Source: Chloroflexota bacterium (GTDB taxonomy: Bacteria > Chloroflexota > Anaerolineae > UBA4142). Taken from it: DNA of 64,000 bases. Below, piece by piece: positions 49,628-57,590 of the stretch. The notes beneath the pieces are model-generated. The model was not told where the DNA came from. It worked only from the letters and a program-made list of their open reading frames with translations, and made no database searches. A program made the position numbers and the translations under genes. The stretch spans positions 1 through 64,000 of the forward strand of contig JACRBM010000094.1 in the NCBI GenBank assembly GCA_016219275.1, in the 5' to 3' direction. Positions within the stretch are counted from its first letter, which is position 1, and each line of letters starts with the position of its first letter.

Positions 49628-50623
49628 ATGGCAAGCATCAAAGATGTTGCGAGCAAATCGGGCGTCTCAGTAGCCACCGTTTCCCGTGTCCTCAACAACA
49701 ACCCCCGCGTCAAGCCGCATTTGCGCGAACGAATCCTCCAAACGATTGACCAGCTCGGCTATCAGCCGAGCGGTATCGCGCGCAACATGCGCAGCCAGAG
49801 TGTCCGCGTCATCGGCTTGGTGATCTCCGATATTCAAAATCCATTTTTCACCGCGCTCGTCCGCGCGGTCGAAGATGTGGCGTATGAAAATCAGTACACG
49901 GTGCTCCTCTGCAATTCCGACGAAAATCTCCAGAAAGAACAACTCTACATTGATGTGCTCTCGCGCGAACGCGTGGCGGGCGTGATTATCGTGCCGACTG
50001 GCAAAAACTGCAGTCCGCTTCTCAATTTGCGAATGCCGGTGGTGATGGTGGATCGCACGGTACCTGGGATCATCACCGATTCAGTCGTGCTCGATAACGT
50101 CGCGGGCGCGTACGCGGCGACCAAGCATCTCATCGAGTTAGGACATCAGCGCATCGGGTTGGTCGGCGCGCCGCTGGGTGTGTCGGTGGGCGTGGAGCGA
50201 CGGAAAGGGTACGAAAAAGCCCTGCGCGCTCACAAACTTCGTGTGGACGAGGCGTTAATCCGCGCGGGCGATTTCAAAGAACAGGGTGGATACGAAGCTA
50301 CGCTCGCGTTGCTCGAACTCGCGCCGCGACCGACGGCGATATTCGCGGTGAACAACTTGATGACGATGGGGGCGTTCCAAGCCATCGCCGAAAAAAAATT
50401 ACGCATCCCCCAAGATATTTCGGTGATCGGTTTTGACGATATGCCCTGGCTCACGCTACTCACGCCGCCGCTCACTGCGGTTCGTCAACCGACATACGAG
50501 ATCGGCGCGCAAGCGGCACAGCTATTGTTCGCGCGAATGCAGAATACCGCGCTCCCGACACAAACGCGCGTGTTCAAGCCAGAACTCATCGTGCGCGGTT
50601 CCACTGCCGCGCCCGCGCGATAA
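49628..50623 (+). CDS. LacI-family transcriptional repressor of the sugar operon
   Basis: A regulator of 331 residues. The N-terminal HTH and hinge read ASIKDVASKSGVSVATVSRV, then NNNPRVKPHLRERILQTIDQ. The periplasmic-binding-like domain has VIGLVISDIQNPFFTALVRA and IGFDDMPWLTLLTPPLTAVR. The ATG at 49628 is preferred because GGAGCGG is placed 11 nt upstream. The GTG at 49619 would leave almost no spacing. It is the first gene of the operon and binds the operator just upstream; the inducer is probably a sugar or its breakdown product. Confidence 0.93.
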   Translation: MASIKDVASKSGVSVATVSRVLNNNPRVKPHLRERILQTIDQLGYQPSGIARNMRSQSVRVIGLVISDIQNPFFTALVRAVEDVAYENQYTVLLCNSDENLQKEQLYIDVLSRERVAGVIIVPTGKNCSPLLNLRMPVVMVDRTVPGIITDSVVLDNVAGAYAATKHLIELGHQRIGLVGAPLGVSVGVERRKGYEKALRAHKLRVDEALIRAGDFKEQGGYEATLALLELAPRPTAIFAVNNLMTMGAFQAIAEKKLRIPQDISVIGFDDMPWLTLLTPPLTAVRQPTYEIGAQAAQLLFARMQNTALPTQTRVFKPELIVRGSTAAPAR

Positions 50624-50642
50624 TTTTTTCGCGACTGCTCAC

Positions 50643-50734
50643 CCTTGCGAAGGTTCGCACGCGTTATTTGTTGGAAATCGAATTAATTGACGTCGCGCGA
50701 TTTTTGAGAAAAGCGATTGAAAACCTTCGCAAGG
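50643..50734. repeat. CCTTGCGAAGGTT...AACCTTCGCAAGG palindrome, copy 2
   Basis: The same 13-base inverted arms as at 20546-20607, here around a spacer of about 66 bases. It fills the gap between the repressor and YhcH genes, so it probably affects message stability or read-through inside the operon. Confidence 0.85.
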
Positions 50735-50759
50735 TTGGGCTGGATATTGGAGGATTCGA

Positions 50760-51227
50760 ATGATTGTATCTGACCTCGCGCATTTGCCCGCGCAACTCCG
50801 CACCAATTCCGCGTTCGACCAAGCCATCGAATTTCTGCGCCGTGAAGGTTGGCGCGGTCACGCCGACGGCATCGTTCCGATTGACGGCGAAACCGTGTAC
50901 GGCATGTTGCAATCGTACGAAACGAAAATCCCCCAGGACACGGTGCCGTTCGAAGGACACCGCAAGTACATTGACATTCAGTACGTGATCGAAGGCAAGG
51001 AGACGATTTACTGGACGCCGACGGGCGCGCTCACGCCGACGACGCCGTACGATGACGGGAGAGATATTTGGTTCTCCCAGTTTACGCGCCAAGACGCGAT
51101 ACCGGTCGCACTGGTTGCCGGACAACTCGCGGTGCTCTTTCCCGAAGACGCGCACGCGCCCACGCACGTTTCTGGCGCGTCAATGCGCGTTCGCAAAATC
51201 GTCGTCAAGGTGGCGGTGTCGAGTTAG
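50760..51227 (+). CDS. YhcH/YjgK/YiaL-family protein
   Basis: A protein of 155 residues with the DUF386 cupin-like pattern: DGIVPIDGETVYGMLQSYET, then EGHRKYIDIQYVIEGKETI and QLAVLFPEDAHAPTH with conserved His/Glu metal ligands. Members are found in operons for sialic acid, alginate or rare sugars (EbgC is a relative). In this operon it may act on an anomer or lactone of the imported sugar. GGAGG is 6 nt before the ATG. Confidence 0.9.
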   Translation: MIVSDLAHLPAQLRTNSAFDQAIEFLRREGWRGHADGIVPIDGETVYGMLQSYETKIPQDTVPFEGHRKYIDIQYVIEGKETIYWTPTGALTPTTPYDDGRDIWFSQFTRQDAIPVALVAGQLAVLFPEDAHAPTHVSGASMRVRKIVVKVAVSS

Positions 51228-51230
51228 GCG

Positions 51231-52313
51231 ATGCGCCAACTTCGCAACCACATTCCGATCAGCGGTCCCGCGCGACGCGAGCCAGCTGACGGCGCCGAAT
51301 CGCCGATGCGCGTGTCGCTCGGTTTCGAGCCGGCGTGGTACGCGCAACGGTGCGGCGTGGATTTCTCGGAACGTTGGCACACCGACCCAGTTTATCGCCA
51401 CGACACGCTCGTCGCGATGAAGGCGGAACTGCACCGCGCGTTTCCAACCATCGCCTACTGGGACGTGAATCGCGTGGACGACACCTGGACGATTTCTGGC
51501 GCGTACGGTTCGTACTTTATCGCGCAGGTGTTTGGCGGCGAGTTGGAGTACGCGCGCGACCGATGGCCTCACGTCATTCGCCGCCCCAGTTTGTCGCTCG
51601 AAGCATTGGCGAGTCTTCAGGTGAATGATTTGTTGAACGCGCCGATGGTTGGCGAGCTGGATCGCCAAATGGATGTGATCGAACGCGCGGCGGGCAAGAT
51701 TCACGGCTACTTCAGTTGGCAGGGCGTACTCAACAACGCGTTCAACATCTATGGTCAGCATATTTTCACCGCGATGGTCGAGACGCCGGAACTCGCGCAC
51801 CAGTTTTTCGCGTTGATCGCCGATGTGATGATCGCGCTTGCCCAACGCGTGCAAGCGCGGCAACGCGCGTCCGGCTTTGCGATCAATCAGCTCGACGTGA
51901 GCAATTGCGTGATGAACATGATCTCGCCGGTCATGTACCGCGAATTTATTTTCCCGTACGACAAGCAAATCGCAGAGCAGTTCGAGTACTTTGGCGTGCA
52001 CACATGCAACTGGAACGTAAATCCGTACTTGTCCGTTTTGGGCGAGTTACCCAAGATGGATTATCTCGATATGGGCATCGTCTCTGATCTGCGCCGTGTG
52101 CGCGAGCTGTTTCCCGATACGCGTCGCGCGGTGATGTACTCGCCGGTGAAATTTCACGACGCGCCGCGCGATGAAATCGAAAACGATATGCGGCGCATTT
52201 GCGATGACCTTGCGCCGTGCGATATTGTGATGGCAGATATTCAGTACACCACATCGGATTTTCGCGTGAACGAGTTGTTGGAGATTTGCCATGCGTTGGA
52301 GCATTCGTCATAA
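51231..52313 (+). CDS. Uroporphyrinogen-decarboxylase-like (URO-D/MtaA superfamily) protein
   Basis: A protein of 360 residues that starts 3 bases after the YhcH stop. It has the barrel layout of URO-D-like proteins (AYWDVNRVDDTWTISGAYGS, then FFALIADVMIALAQRVQARQ). It also has SPVMYREFIFPYDKQIAEQF and HTCNWNVNPYLSVLGELPKM, which resemble the acceptor-side and metal-site blocks of the family. The strictly conserved N-terminal FxRQAGR of true HemE is absent, so it is not a haem enzyme of that kind. In sugar operons such proteins are of unknown function. Confidence 0.75.
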   Translation: MRQLRNHIPISGPARREPADGAESPMRVSLGFEPAWYAQRCGVDFSERWHTDPVYRHDTLVAMKAELHRAFPTIAYWDVNRVDDTWTISGAYGSYFIAQVFGGELEYARDRWPHVIRRPSLSLEALASLQVNDLLNAPMVGELDRQMDVIERAAGKIHGYFSWQGVLNNAFNIYGQHIFTAMVETPELAHQFFALIADVMIALAQRVQARQRASGFAINQLDVSNCVMNMISPVMYREFIFPYDKQIAEQFEYFGVHTCNWNVNPYLSVLGELPKMDYLDMGIVSDLRRVRELFPDTRRAVMYSPVKFHDAPRDEIENDMRRICDDLAPCDIVMADIQYTTSDFRVNELLEICHALEHSS

Positions 52314-52411
52314 ACCTGGCAAGCCACGAAGGAGGTGAGGGCAAGCGCAAAGGTTCTGCATTGGTTTTACCGGACTGACCATCAATTAATTTTCTCTCGA
52401 GGAGGAGAAAC

Positions 52412-53818
52412 ATGAGCGACAAGATTACCCGCCGAGATTTTCTCAAATCATCCGTGTTGGCAGGCGCGGGATTGGCAAGCGCATCTCTGTTGAACGCGTG
52501 CGCGCCGACTCCCGAACCGACCAAGGCGCCTGCGCCGGCGGCGCAACCCACCGCACCTGCCGTCGTGAAAACGACCGGCGACAAGTTCGATTGGAAACGC
52601 TTCAAGGGCGAAAAGATCGAAGCTCTGCTCATCAAAAACACGCAGGGCGACATTATGGCTCAGAACATCAAGGAATTCGAAGAGCTAACCGGCATCACGG
52701 TTGGCGTGGACCAGCCGGCTGAACAGCAACAGCGGCAGAAACTCGCCGTCGAGTTCCAATCGGGACAGACGAGTTTCGACGTCGTTTACTATTCGTTCCA
52801 CGTGCAAAAGCGTTTGTTCGGCAAGAACAAATGGGTCACCGACATTCGCGATTACCTCAAAGATCCGACGATGACGGCTCCCGAGTTCGACTGGGATGAT
52901 TTTTCCGCAGCCGGCAAGGCGTGGGCAACCGAGCCAGATGGACGAATTGATGCGCTACCCAACAAGATTGACTATGGTGTGCTCTACTGCAACAAAGACC
53001 TCTTTGCGGCGAAAGGTGTCGCGCTCCCCAAGACCTTTGACGATGTCGTCTCTGCCGCGCAAAAATTGCATGACCCCAGCAAAAACGTTTACGGCTTCGT
53101 CGGACGCGGACTCAAGAACGCGAATGCGTATCTGTGGTGTCTGATGGTGCTGGGGTGGAACATTGATCTGATTGACGACAAGCTCAACTTGAACACTACA
53201 ACGCCCGAAGCGATCGAATCGGCAAAGTTCTATCAGAACTTGCAGAAGAACTTTGCGCCTCCCGGCGTCGCCGGTTTCAACTGGAACGAATCCCAGTCGG
53301 CGTTCGCGCTCGGACAGGTAGCAATGTGGTGGGACGGAGTCGGCTTTGCCGCGCCACTCGAAGACGCCAAGTCTTCCAAGGTCGTCGGCAAGGTCGCGTA
53401 CGTGGTTGCGCCGGCGGGACCCAAAGGGAATTGGGCAGGCATGACCGGTGACGGGCTGGGCATTTCGTCCTTCAGTAAGAAGAAGGGACCGGCGTGGTAC
53501 TTTGCGATGTGGGCGGCGAGCAAGAGTATCCTGGCAAAATCGTTCGCCGCAGGATCAGGCGCGCAAGCACGCAATTCGGTGTACACCAATCCCGACGCGC
53601 TCAAGAACCTCACGGTTCCGAAGGAATGGGTGGATACCGTCGTCGCCTCCGGCAAGATCGGACGCGCGGCATTGCCCATCGTCGTACCCGTGACCGAGTT
53701 CCGCGACATCTTTGGCGTCGCACTCACGAACATGATCGGCGGTGCGGATCCCGCGAGCGAACTCAAGAAAGCAACCGACGAGTTCAAACCGATTTTGGAA
53801 AAGAGCGAGAAGGCATAA
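52412..53818 (+). CDS. Sugar ABC transporter substrate-binding lipoprotein (SBP_bac_1 family)
   Basis: A protein of 468 residues. The signal combines a twin-arginine motif (TRRDFLKSS) and lipobox LLNAC (Cys30), so it is exported folded and lipid-anchored. A Pro/Ala/Thr linker (about 31-52) leads to the family-1 extracellular binding domain (GITVGVDQPAEQQQRQKLAV, DYGVLYCNKDLFAAKGVALP). AGGAGGAG is 5-6 nt before the ATG. It captures the sugar for the two permeases downstream. A GC-rich hairpin follows the stop. Confidence 0.9.
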   Translation: MSDKITRRDFLKSSVLAGAGLASASLLNACAPTPEPTKAPAPAAQPTAPAVVKTTGDKFDWKRFKGEKIEALLIKNTQGDIMAQNIKEFEELTGITVGVDQPAEQQQRQKLAVEFQSGQTSFDVVYYSFHVQKRLFGKNKWVTDIRDYLKDPTMTAPEFDWDDFSAAGKAWATEPDGRIDALPNKIDYGVLYCNKDLFAAKGVALPKTFDDVVSAAQKLHDPSKNVYGFVGRGLKNANAYLWCLMVLGWNIDLIDDKLNLNTTTPEAIESAKFYQNLQKNFAPPGVAGFNWNESQSAFALGQVAMWWDGVGFAAPLEDAKSSKVVGKVAYVVAPAGPKGNWAGMTGDGLGISSFSKKKGPAWYFAMWAASKSILAKSFAAGSGAQARNSVYTNPDALKNLTVPKEWVDTVVASGKIGRAALPIVVPVTEFRDIFGVALTNMIGGADPASELKKATDEFKPILEKSEKA

Positions 53819-53871
53819 CCCCTACCCCTTCCCCCCCCCGTCAACGACGGGGGAGGGTGAGGGAGGGGGTG
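53819..53871. repeat. GC-rich hairpin repeat CCCCCCCGTC...GACGGGGGAGGG (copy 2)
   Basis: CCCCCGTC pairs with GACGGGGG over an AAC loop, flanked by CCCCTACCCCTT and GGTGAGGGAGGGGG. It is a close copy, in the opposite plus-strand orientation, of the element at 12159-12216. In both places it follows the stop of a binding-protein gene in the direction of transcription. It starts at the stop codon and runs into the Shine-Dalgarno region of the permease. Confidence 0.88.
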
Positions 53872-53880
53872 GAAAACGAG

Positions 53881-54801
53881 GTGCATGTGGAAGTTGCCAA
53901 GCGATCAGTATCGCTATCCCTGGGTCGCAAAAAAGTATACAGTCGTCAGAGCGTCTACGTGTGGTTTATGATCCCAGCCATCGCCGTGATTTTCGCCGTG
54001 ATCATTTTTCCGTGGGTCTTTACCGTGTGGATGAGTCTGAACGATTGGCGCATCGGCATGTCAAGCGAGTTTATCGGTTTGGGAAATTTTCAAATGCTCG
54101 CGACGAACAATCGTTTTCTCTCGACAATCCCGCGCACGTTGTACTTTACTTTTCTCTCCGTCCTCTTGCCGGTCGTACTCGGCGTGTTCGCCGCCGAAGT
54201 GTTTCACCAAAAATTTCCTCTGCGCGGATTGTTGCGCGGCATCTACATCGCGCCGATGATGGCGACGCCGGTCGCGATCGCGCTCGTCTTTACGATGATG
54301 TTTCACCCACAAATCGGCGTACTGAATTATCTGCTCAGTCTCGTCGGAATTCCGAAACAGCTGTGGGTGTACTCCGCCGACACAGTGATTCCCACGCTCG
54401 CGTTCGTCGAAGTGTGGCAGTGGACGCCGCTCGTGATGCTGATTGTTCTCGGTGGACTCGCGTCCTTGCCGACTGAGCCGTACGAATCGGCGGTGATTGA
54501 TGGCGCGAGTCAGTGGGATATGTTCCGCTACATCACCTTTCCCTTGATCCTCCCGTTTTTAATGATCGCGGTCATCCTGCGCACGATTGACGCGCTCAAG
54601 TCGTTCGACATCATCTACGTCATCTCGCAGGGCGGACCAGGAACCGCATCCGAGACGATCAATCTGTATTTGTACCTGCAAGCGTTCTCCTTTTTTCAAA
54701 TCGGACATGCGTCCGCGGTGGTCATCGTATTCTTTGTGCTCATTCTAGCGTTGGCAATGATCTTGCTTGTCGCGCGCGAGAGGTTGCGATGGAATCGGTA
54801 G
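53881..54801 (+). CDS. Sugar ABC transporter permease 1 (MalF/UgpA-like)
   Basis: A permease of 306 residues with six to seven membrane helices. It starts VYVWFMIPAIAVIFAVIIFP and has the EAA coupling loop EPYESAVIDGASQWDMFRYI, followed by TFPLILPFLMIAVILRTI. There is no ATG near the conserved N-terminus. The GTG at 53881 fits, with a further GTG at 53887; purine-rich repeat sequence upstream could serve as ribosome site. No ATPase gene is in this operon, so a shared MsmK/UgpC-type ATPase is expected elsewhere. Confidence 0.9.
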   Translation: MHVEVAKRSVSLSLGRKKVYSRQSVYVWFMIPAIAVIFAVIIFPWVFTVWMSLNDWRIGMSSEFIGLGNFQMLATNNRFLSTIPRTLYFTFLSVLLPVVLGVFAAEVFHQKFPLRGLLRGIYIAPMMATPVAIALVFTMMFHPQIGVLNYLLSLVGIPKQLWVYSADTVIPTLAFVEVWQWTPLVMLIVLGGLASLPTEPYESAVIDGASQWDMFRYITFPLILPFLMIAVILRTIDALKSFDIIYVISQGGPGTASETINLYLYLQAFSFFQIGHASAVVIVFFVLILALAMILLVARERLRWNR

Positions 54802-55649
54802 CCCAGGTATCTCAATTCGATTTGAACTATCGGCTGAAAAAACTGCTCGGGCGTATTGGACTGTTCTTTGCGGTCTTTGTCGTCGTCTCGCCCGCGATCT
54901 TTGTGTTCCTCTGGATGTTGTCGCTCTCGCTCAAAAACGAGATTGACAATATCGCGTATCCGCCGGTGTTCATTCCGAGTCCGCCGACGTTCGACAACTA
55001 TTTCAAAATTTTCCGCGAGAGCAACTATGTGTTGTACGCGTACAACAGCGTCATCGTCTCCGGCGCGGCGACCTTGATCGCGCTTGTCGTCGGTGTGCCT
55101 GCCGGGTACGGCATCGCGAAAGGCAAGGCGCAAGGGTTGGGCATGTTGATTATGATCGCGCGGATCACGCCTGGTTTGTCGTACTTGATCCCGTTGTTCA
55201 CCTTGTTTCGCTTCCTGGGTATCTCCGGCAGTTTGCTCGCGGTGACGATCAGTCACCTCGTGCTCACAATTCCGATGGTCGTGTGGGTGATGATCAGTTT
55301 CTTCGAGGACATGCACCCCGAACTGGAAGAAGCCGCGCTTACGGACGGTTGCAATGTCTGGCAAGCATTCTACCGCGTCGCGATGCCGATTGCGCGACCT
55401 GGGATTGCGGTCGCCGCGATTCTCGCGTTCATTCAATCGTGGAACAACTTTTTGTTCGGCGTTGTGCTCGCCGGACGCGAGACGCGCACGTTGCCCATCG
55501 CGGTGTTCAACGCGATGACGTTCGAACAATTGTCGTGGGGACCGGTCGCGGCGGCGGCGCTCGTCGTGACGCTGCCTTCGCTTTTGCTCACGATTTTCGT
55601 CCAGCGCGATATTGTGACTGGTCTCGCGGCTGGGGGTGTGAAAGGATAG
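54789..55649 (+). CDS. Sugar ABC transporter permease 2 (MalG/UgpE-like)
   Basis: A permease of 286 residues, overlapping the previous gene by 13 bases. It has VVSPAIFVFLWMLSLSLK at the start, IPSPPTFDNYFKIFRESN in the outside loop and the EAA segment EEAALTDGCNVWQAFYRVAM. The end VQRDIVTGLAAGGVKG is typical of MalG-type permeases. It pairs with permease 1 for import of the operon's sugar. Confidence 0.93.
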   Translation: MESVAQVSQFDLNYRLKKLLGRIGLFFAVFVVVSPAIFVFLWMLSLSLKNEIDNIAYPPVFIPSPPTFDNYFKIFRESNYVLYAYNSVIVSGAATLIALVVGVPAGYGIAKGKAQGLGMLIMIARITPGLSYLIPLFTLFRFLGISGSLLAVTISHLVLTIPMVVWVMISFFEDMHPELEEAALTDGCNVWQAFYRVAMPIARPGIAVAAILAFIQSWNNFLFGVVLAGRETRTLPIAVFNAMTFEQLSWGPVAAAALVVTLPSLLLTIFVQRDIVTGLAAGGVKG

Positions 55650-55706
55650 ATTGGTAGGGCAATTTTCCAAAATCACCTACGATTTTTCACGAAGGACGAA
55701 GATGAC

Positions 55707-56432
55707 ATGATCTCACTATCAACACTCGAAAAACTCCGCCAGTTCGATTCGCCGACGATTTGCAACATCATCGAAGTGTTCGACGTGCGTCCGCGCCACA
55801 CCGGCTATATGGACGCGCGCATCATCGCCGCGTTTCCCGAAATGCCGCCGATGGTTGGCTTTGCCGCGACCGCAACGTTTCGCGCATCCGCGTTGCCGCG
55901 TGGTGGCGAGGCGTACTCATCGCTCGACAAACAAGTTGAACGCTTTGGCGAATTGTCCGGTCCTGCGGTCGTCGTGTTTCAAGATGTGGATTCGCCGAGT
56001 GTTGCCGCGACGTTCGGCGAAATCATGTGCACGGTGTACCAAGCGTTCGGCGCCGTCGGTCTGGTCACGAGCGGCGCGGGGCGCGACCTTGACCAGGTTC
56101 GCAAGATCGGTTTTCCGGTTTTCACGAATGGGACGATTTGCTCGCACGGTTATTCGAGCATCCCGCAGATTCACGTTCCGATTCACGTCGGCGGCATCGC
56201 GATCTATCCGGACGATTTACTGCACGGCGATTGCAACGGCGTGACGACGATTCCGCAAGAAATCGCGTCCGAGGTCGCGGACATGGGCGACGCGTACGTC
56301 GCGGCAGAGATGCTCATCATCGAAGCGATGCGGACATCGCCGGGCAATCTGAGATTGTTGCGCGAACGTCGAGCTGAATCGAACGCCGCCATCGCAAAAT
56401 TGCGCGCCCAGGTTTCGCGCGCACAAAAGTAA
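55707..56432 (+). CDS. RraA-family protein (4-hydroxy-4-methyl-2-oxoglutarate aldolase-like)
   Basis: A protein of 241 residues with the RraA/HMG-aldolase pattern: DSPTICNIIEVFDVRPRHTG, then EIMCTVYQAFGAVGLVTSGAG and the metal-site block SSIPQIHVPIHVGGIAIYPD with GDCNGVTTIPQEIA. Members in catabolic operons cleave or hydrate 2-keto acids, and others modulate RNase E. Here the aldolase role is more likely, acting on a keto acid formed from the sugar. This is inference. Confidence 0.85.
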   Translation: MISLSTLEKLRQFDSPTICNIIEVFDVRPRHTGYMDARIIAAFPEMPPMVGFAATATFRASALPRGGEAYSSLDKQVERFGELSGPAVVVFQDVDSPSVAATFGEIMCTVYQAFGAVGLVTSGAGRDLDQVRKIGFPVFTNGTICSHGYSSIPQIHVPIHVGGIAIYPDDLLHGDCNGVTTIPQEIASEVADMGDAYVAAEMLIIEAMRTSPGNLRLLRERRAESNAAIAKLRAQVSRAQK

Positions 56433-56472
56433 TAGTCATTACGACGAAGCGGATCACGCCGCGCGTGGTGAA

Positions 56473-56508
56473 CTGTAGCGGCGGGCAGCTTGCCCGCCCG
56501 CACTACAG
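56473..56508. repeat. CTGTAGCGGCGGGCA...CTACAG palindrome
   Basis: CTGTAG at the left and CTACAG at the right flank GGCGGGCA-GCT-TGCCCGCC, a strong GC-rich hairpin. It lies between the RraA-like and DUF4380-like genes and is related to the units at 7700-7735 and 10975-10998. Confidence 0.8.
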
Positions 56509-56558
56509 ACCGCCTTCTCACGATGACATGCTAAGACTCATTCAATTCGGAGCGTACC

Positions 56559-57461
56559 ATGCGAATCGAACAGATCAATTACCAGGGTTGGAATTGTTGT
56601 CGTGCCTCGAATGAGATCGTGGATGCGATCGCGACGCTCGATGTCGGTCCGCGCATCATCCGCTTTGGTTTCGTCGGCGAGGCGAACGAGTTCAAGGAAT
56701 ACGCGGATCAACTGGGCAAGACTGGCGGCGACGAATGGCGCATCTATGGCGGGCATCGTTTGTGGCACGCGCCGGAAGTATTGCCGCGAACGTACGCGCC
56801 GGATAATTCACCGATCAAATTCGAAACGCTCGGCGACGGCATCAAATTGATTCAACCCGTCGAGCGTACGACCGGCATCGCGAAGGAAATCGAATTGCAT
56901 CTCGCGCCGAACGCCGCGTCGGCGCGCGTGGTTCAGCGCTTGACGAATCACAACGTGTGGGCGGTCGAATTCGCGCCCTGGGCGTTGAGCGTGATGGCGC
57001 AAGGCGGCAAAGCGATTCTGCCACTGCCGCGACGCGGCGAGCATCCGGCTGATTTGCAAGCCGCGAATCGGCTCGTGCTGTGGCATTTCACCGACATGTC
57101 CGATCCGCGTTGGACATGGGGCAACAAGTACATTTTGTTGCGGCAAGACGCGACGATGAGCCGTCCGCAAAAGTTGGGCGCGAGCGTGCCGGACGGATGG
57201 TGTGCGCACGCGCGCGATGGTCACTTGTTCGTCAAGCGTACCGCGTTTCAATCCGACGCGCAGTACACCGACCTGGGATGTTCGGTCGAGACGTTCACGA
57301 ACGCGGACATGCTCGAACTCGAAACCCTGGGTCCACTCACGCGACTGGAACCGGGGGCAACGGTCGAGCACGTCGAAACATGGCAACTGTTTCGCGATGT
57401 GCCTGTGCCGATGAACGACGCGGACGTGGATGCGTTCGTACTGCCGAAAATAAAATTGTGA
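56559..57461 (+). CDS. DUF4380-like protein (galactose-mutarotase fold suspected)
   Basis: A protein of 300 residues rich in beta strands. Conserved-looking blocks include TLDVGPRIIRFGFVGEANEF, then GGDEWRIYGGHRLWHAPEV (about 62-80) and VETFTNADMLELETLGPLT (about 243-261). These are typical of the DUF4380 group, whose fold is related to aldose 1-epimerases; His and Glu residues in the HRLWHAPE block may be catalytic. In this operon it may act on the sugar's anomeric carbon. Confidence 0.75.
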   Translation: MRIEQINYQGWNCCRASNEIVDAIATLDVGPRIIRFGFVGEANEFKEYADQLGKTGGDEWRIYGGHRLWHAPEVLPRTYAPDNSPIKFETLGDGIKLIQPVERTTGIAKEIELHLAPNAASARVVQRLTNHNVWAVEFAPWALSVMAQGGKAILPLPRRGEHPADLQAANRLVLWHFTDMSDPRWTWGNKYILLRQDATMSRPQKLGASVPDGWCAHARDGHLFVKRTAFQSDAQYTDLGCSVETFTNADMLELETLGPLTRLEPGATVEHVETWQLFRDVPVPMNDADVDAFVLPKIKL

Positions 57462-57572
57462 TGTCATTGCGAGCCGCGATGCGGCGAGGCAATCTACTCT
57501 TCCAACCCTCCCCTTAAGAAGGGGAGGGCTAGGGTGGGGTTGGGGATGGCTTCATCGCCCCGCAATGACGAT
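57462..57572. repeat. Nested palindrome: TCATTGCGAG element carrying a CCCTCCCC hairpin
   Basis: The outer arms TGTCATTGCGAG and CGCAATGACG enclose GCGATGCGGCGAGGCAATC and GATGGCTTCATCGCC units. Their centre contains a second hairpin, CCCTCCCCTTAAGAAGGGGAGGG. The outer element is of a type found in many bacterial genomes; the inner one resembles the GC-rich hairpins at 12159 and 53819. It fills the gap before the isomerase gene. Confidence 0.85.
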
Positions 57573-57590
57573 GGTAACTTGGAGAAAATT

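Noticed and set aside
51231-52313. True uroporphyrinogen decarboxylase (HemE)
   Set aside because: The conserved N-terminal arginine motif of HemE is missing and the gene is in a sugar operon.
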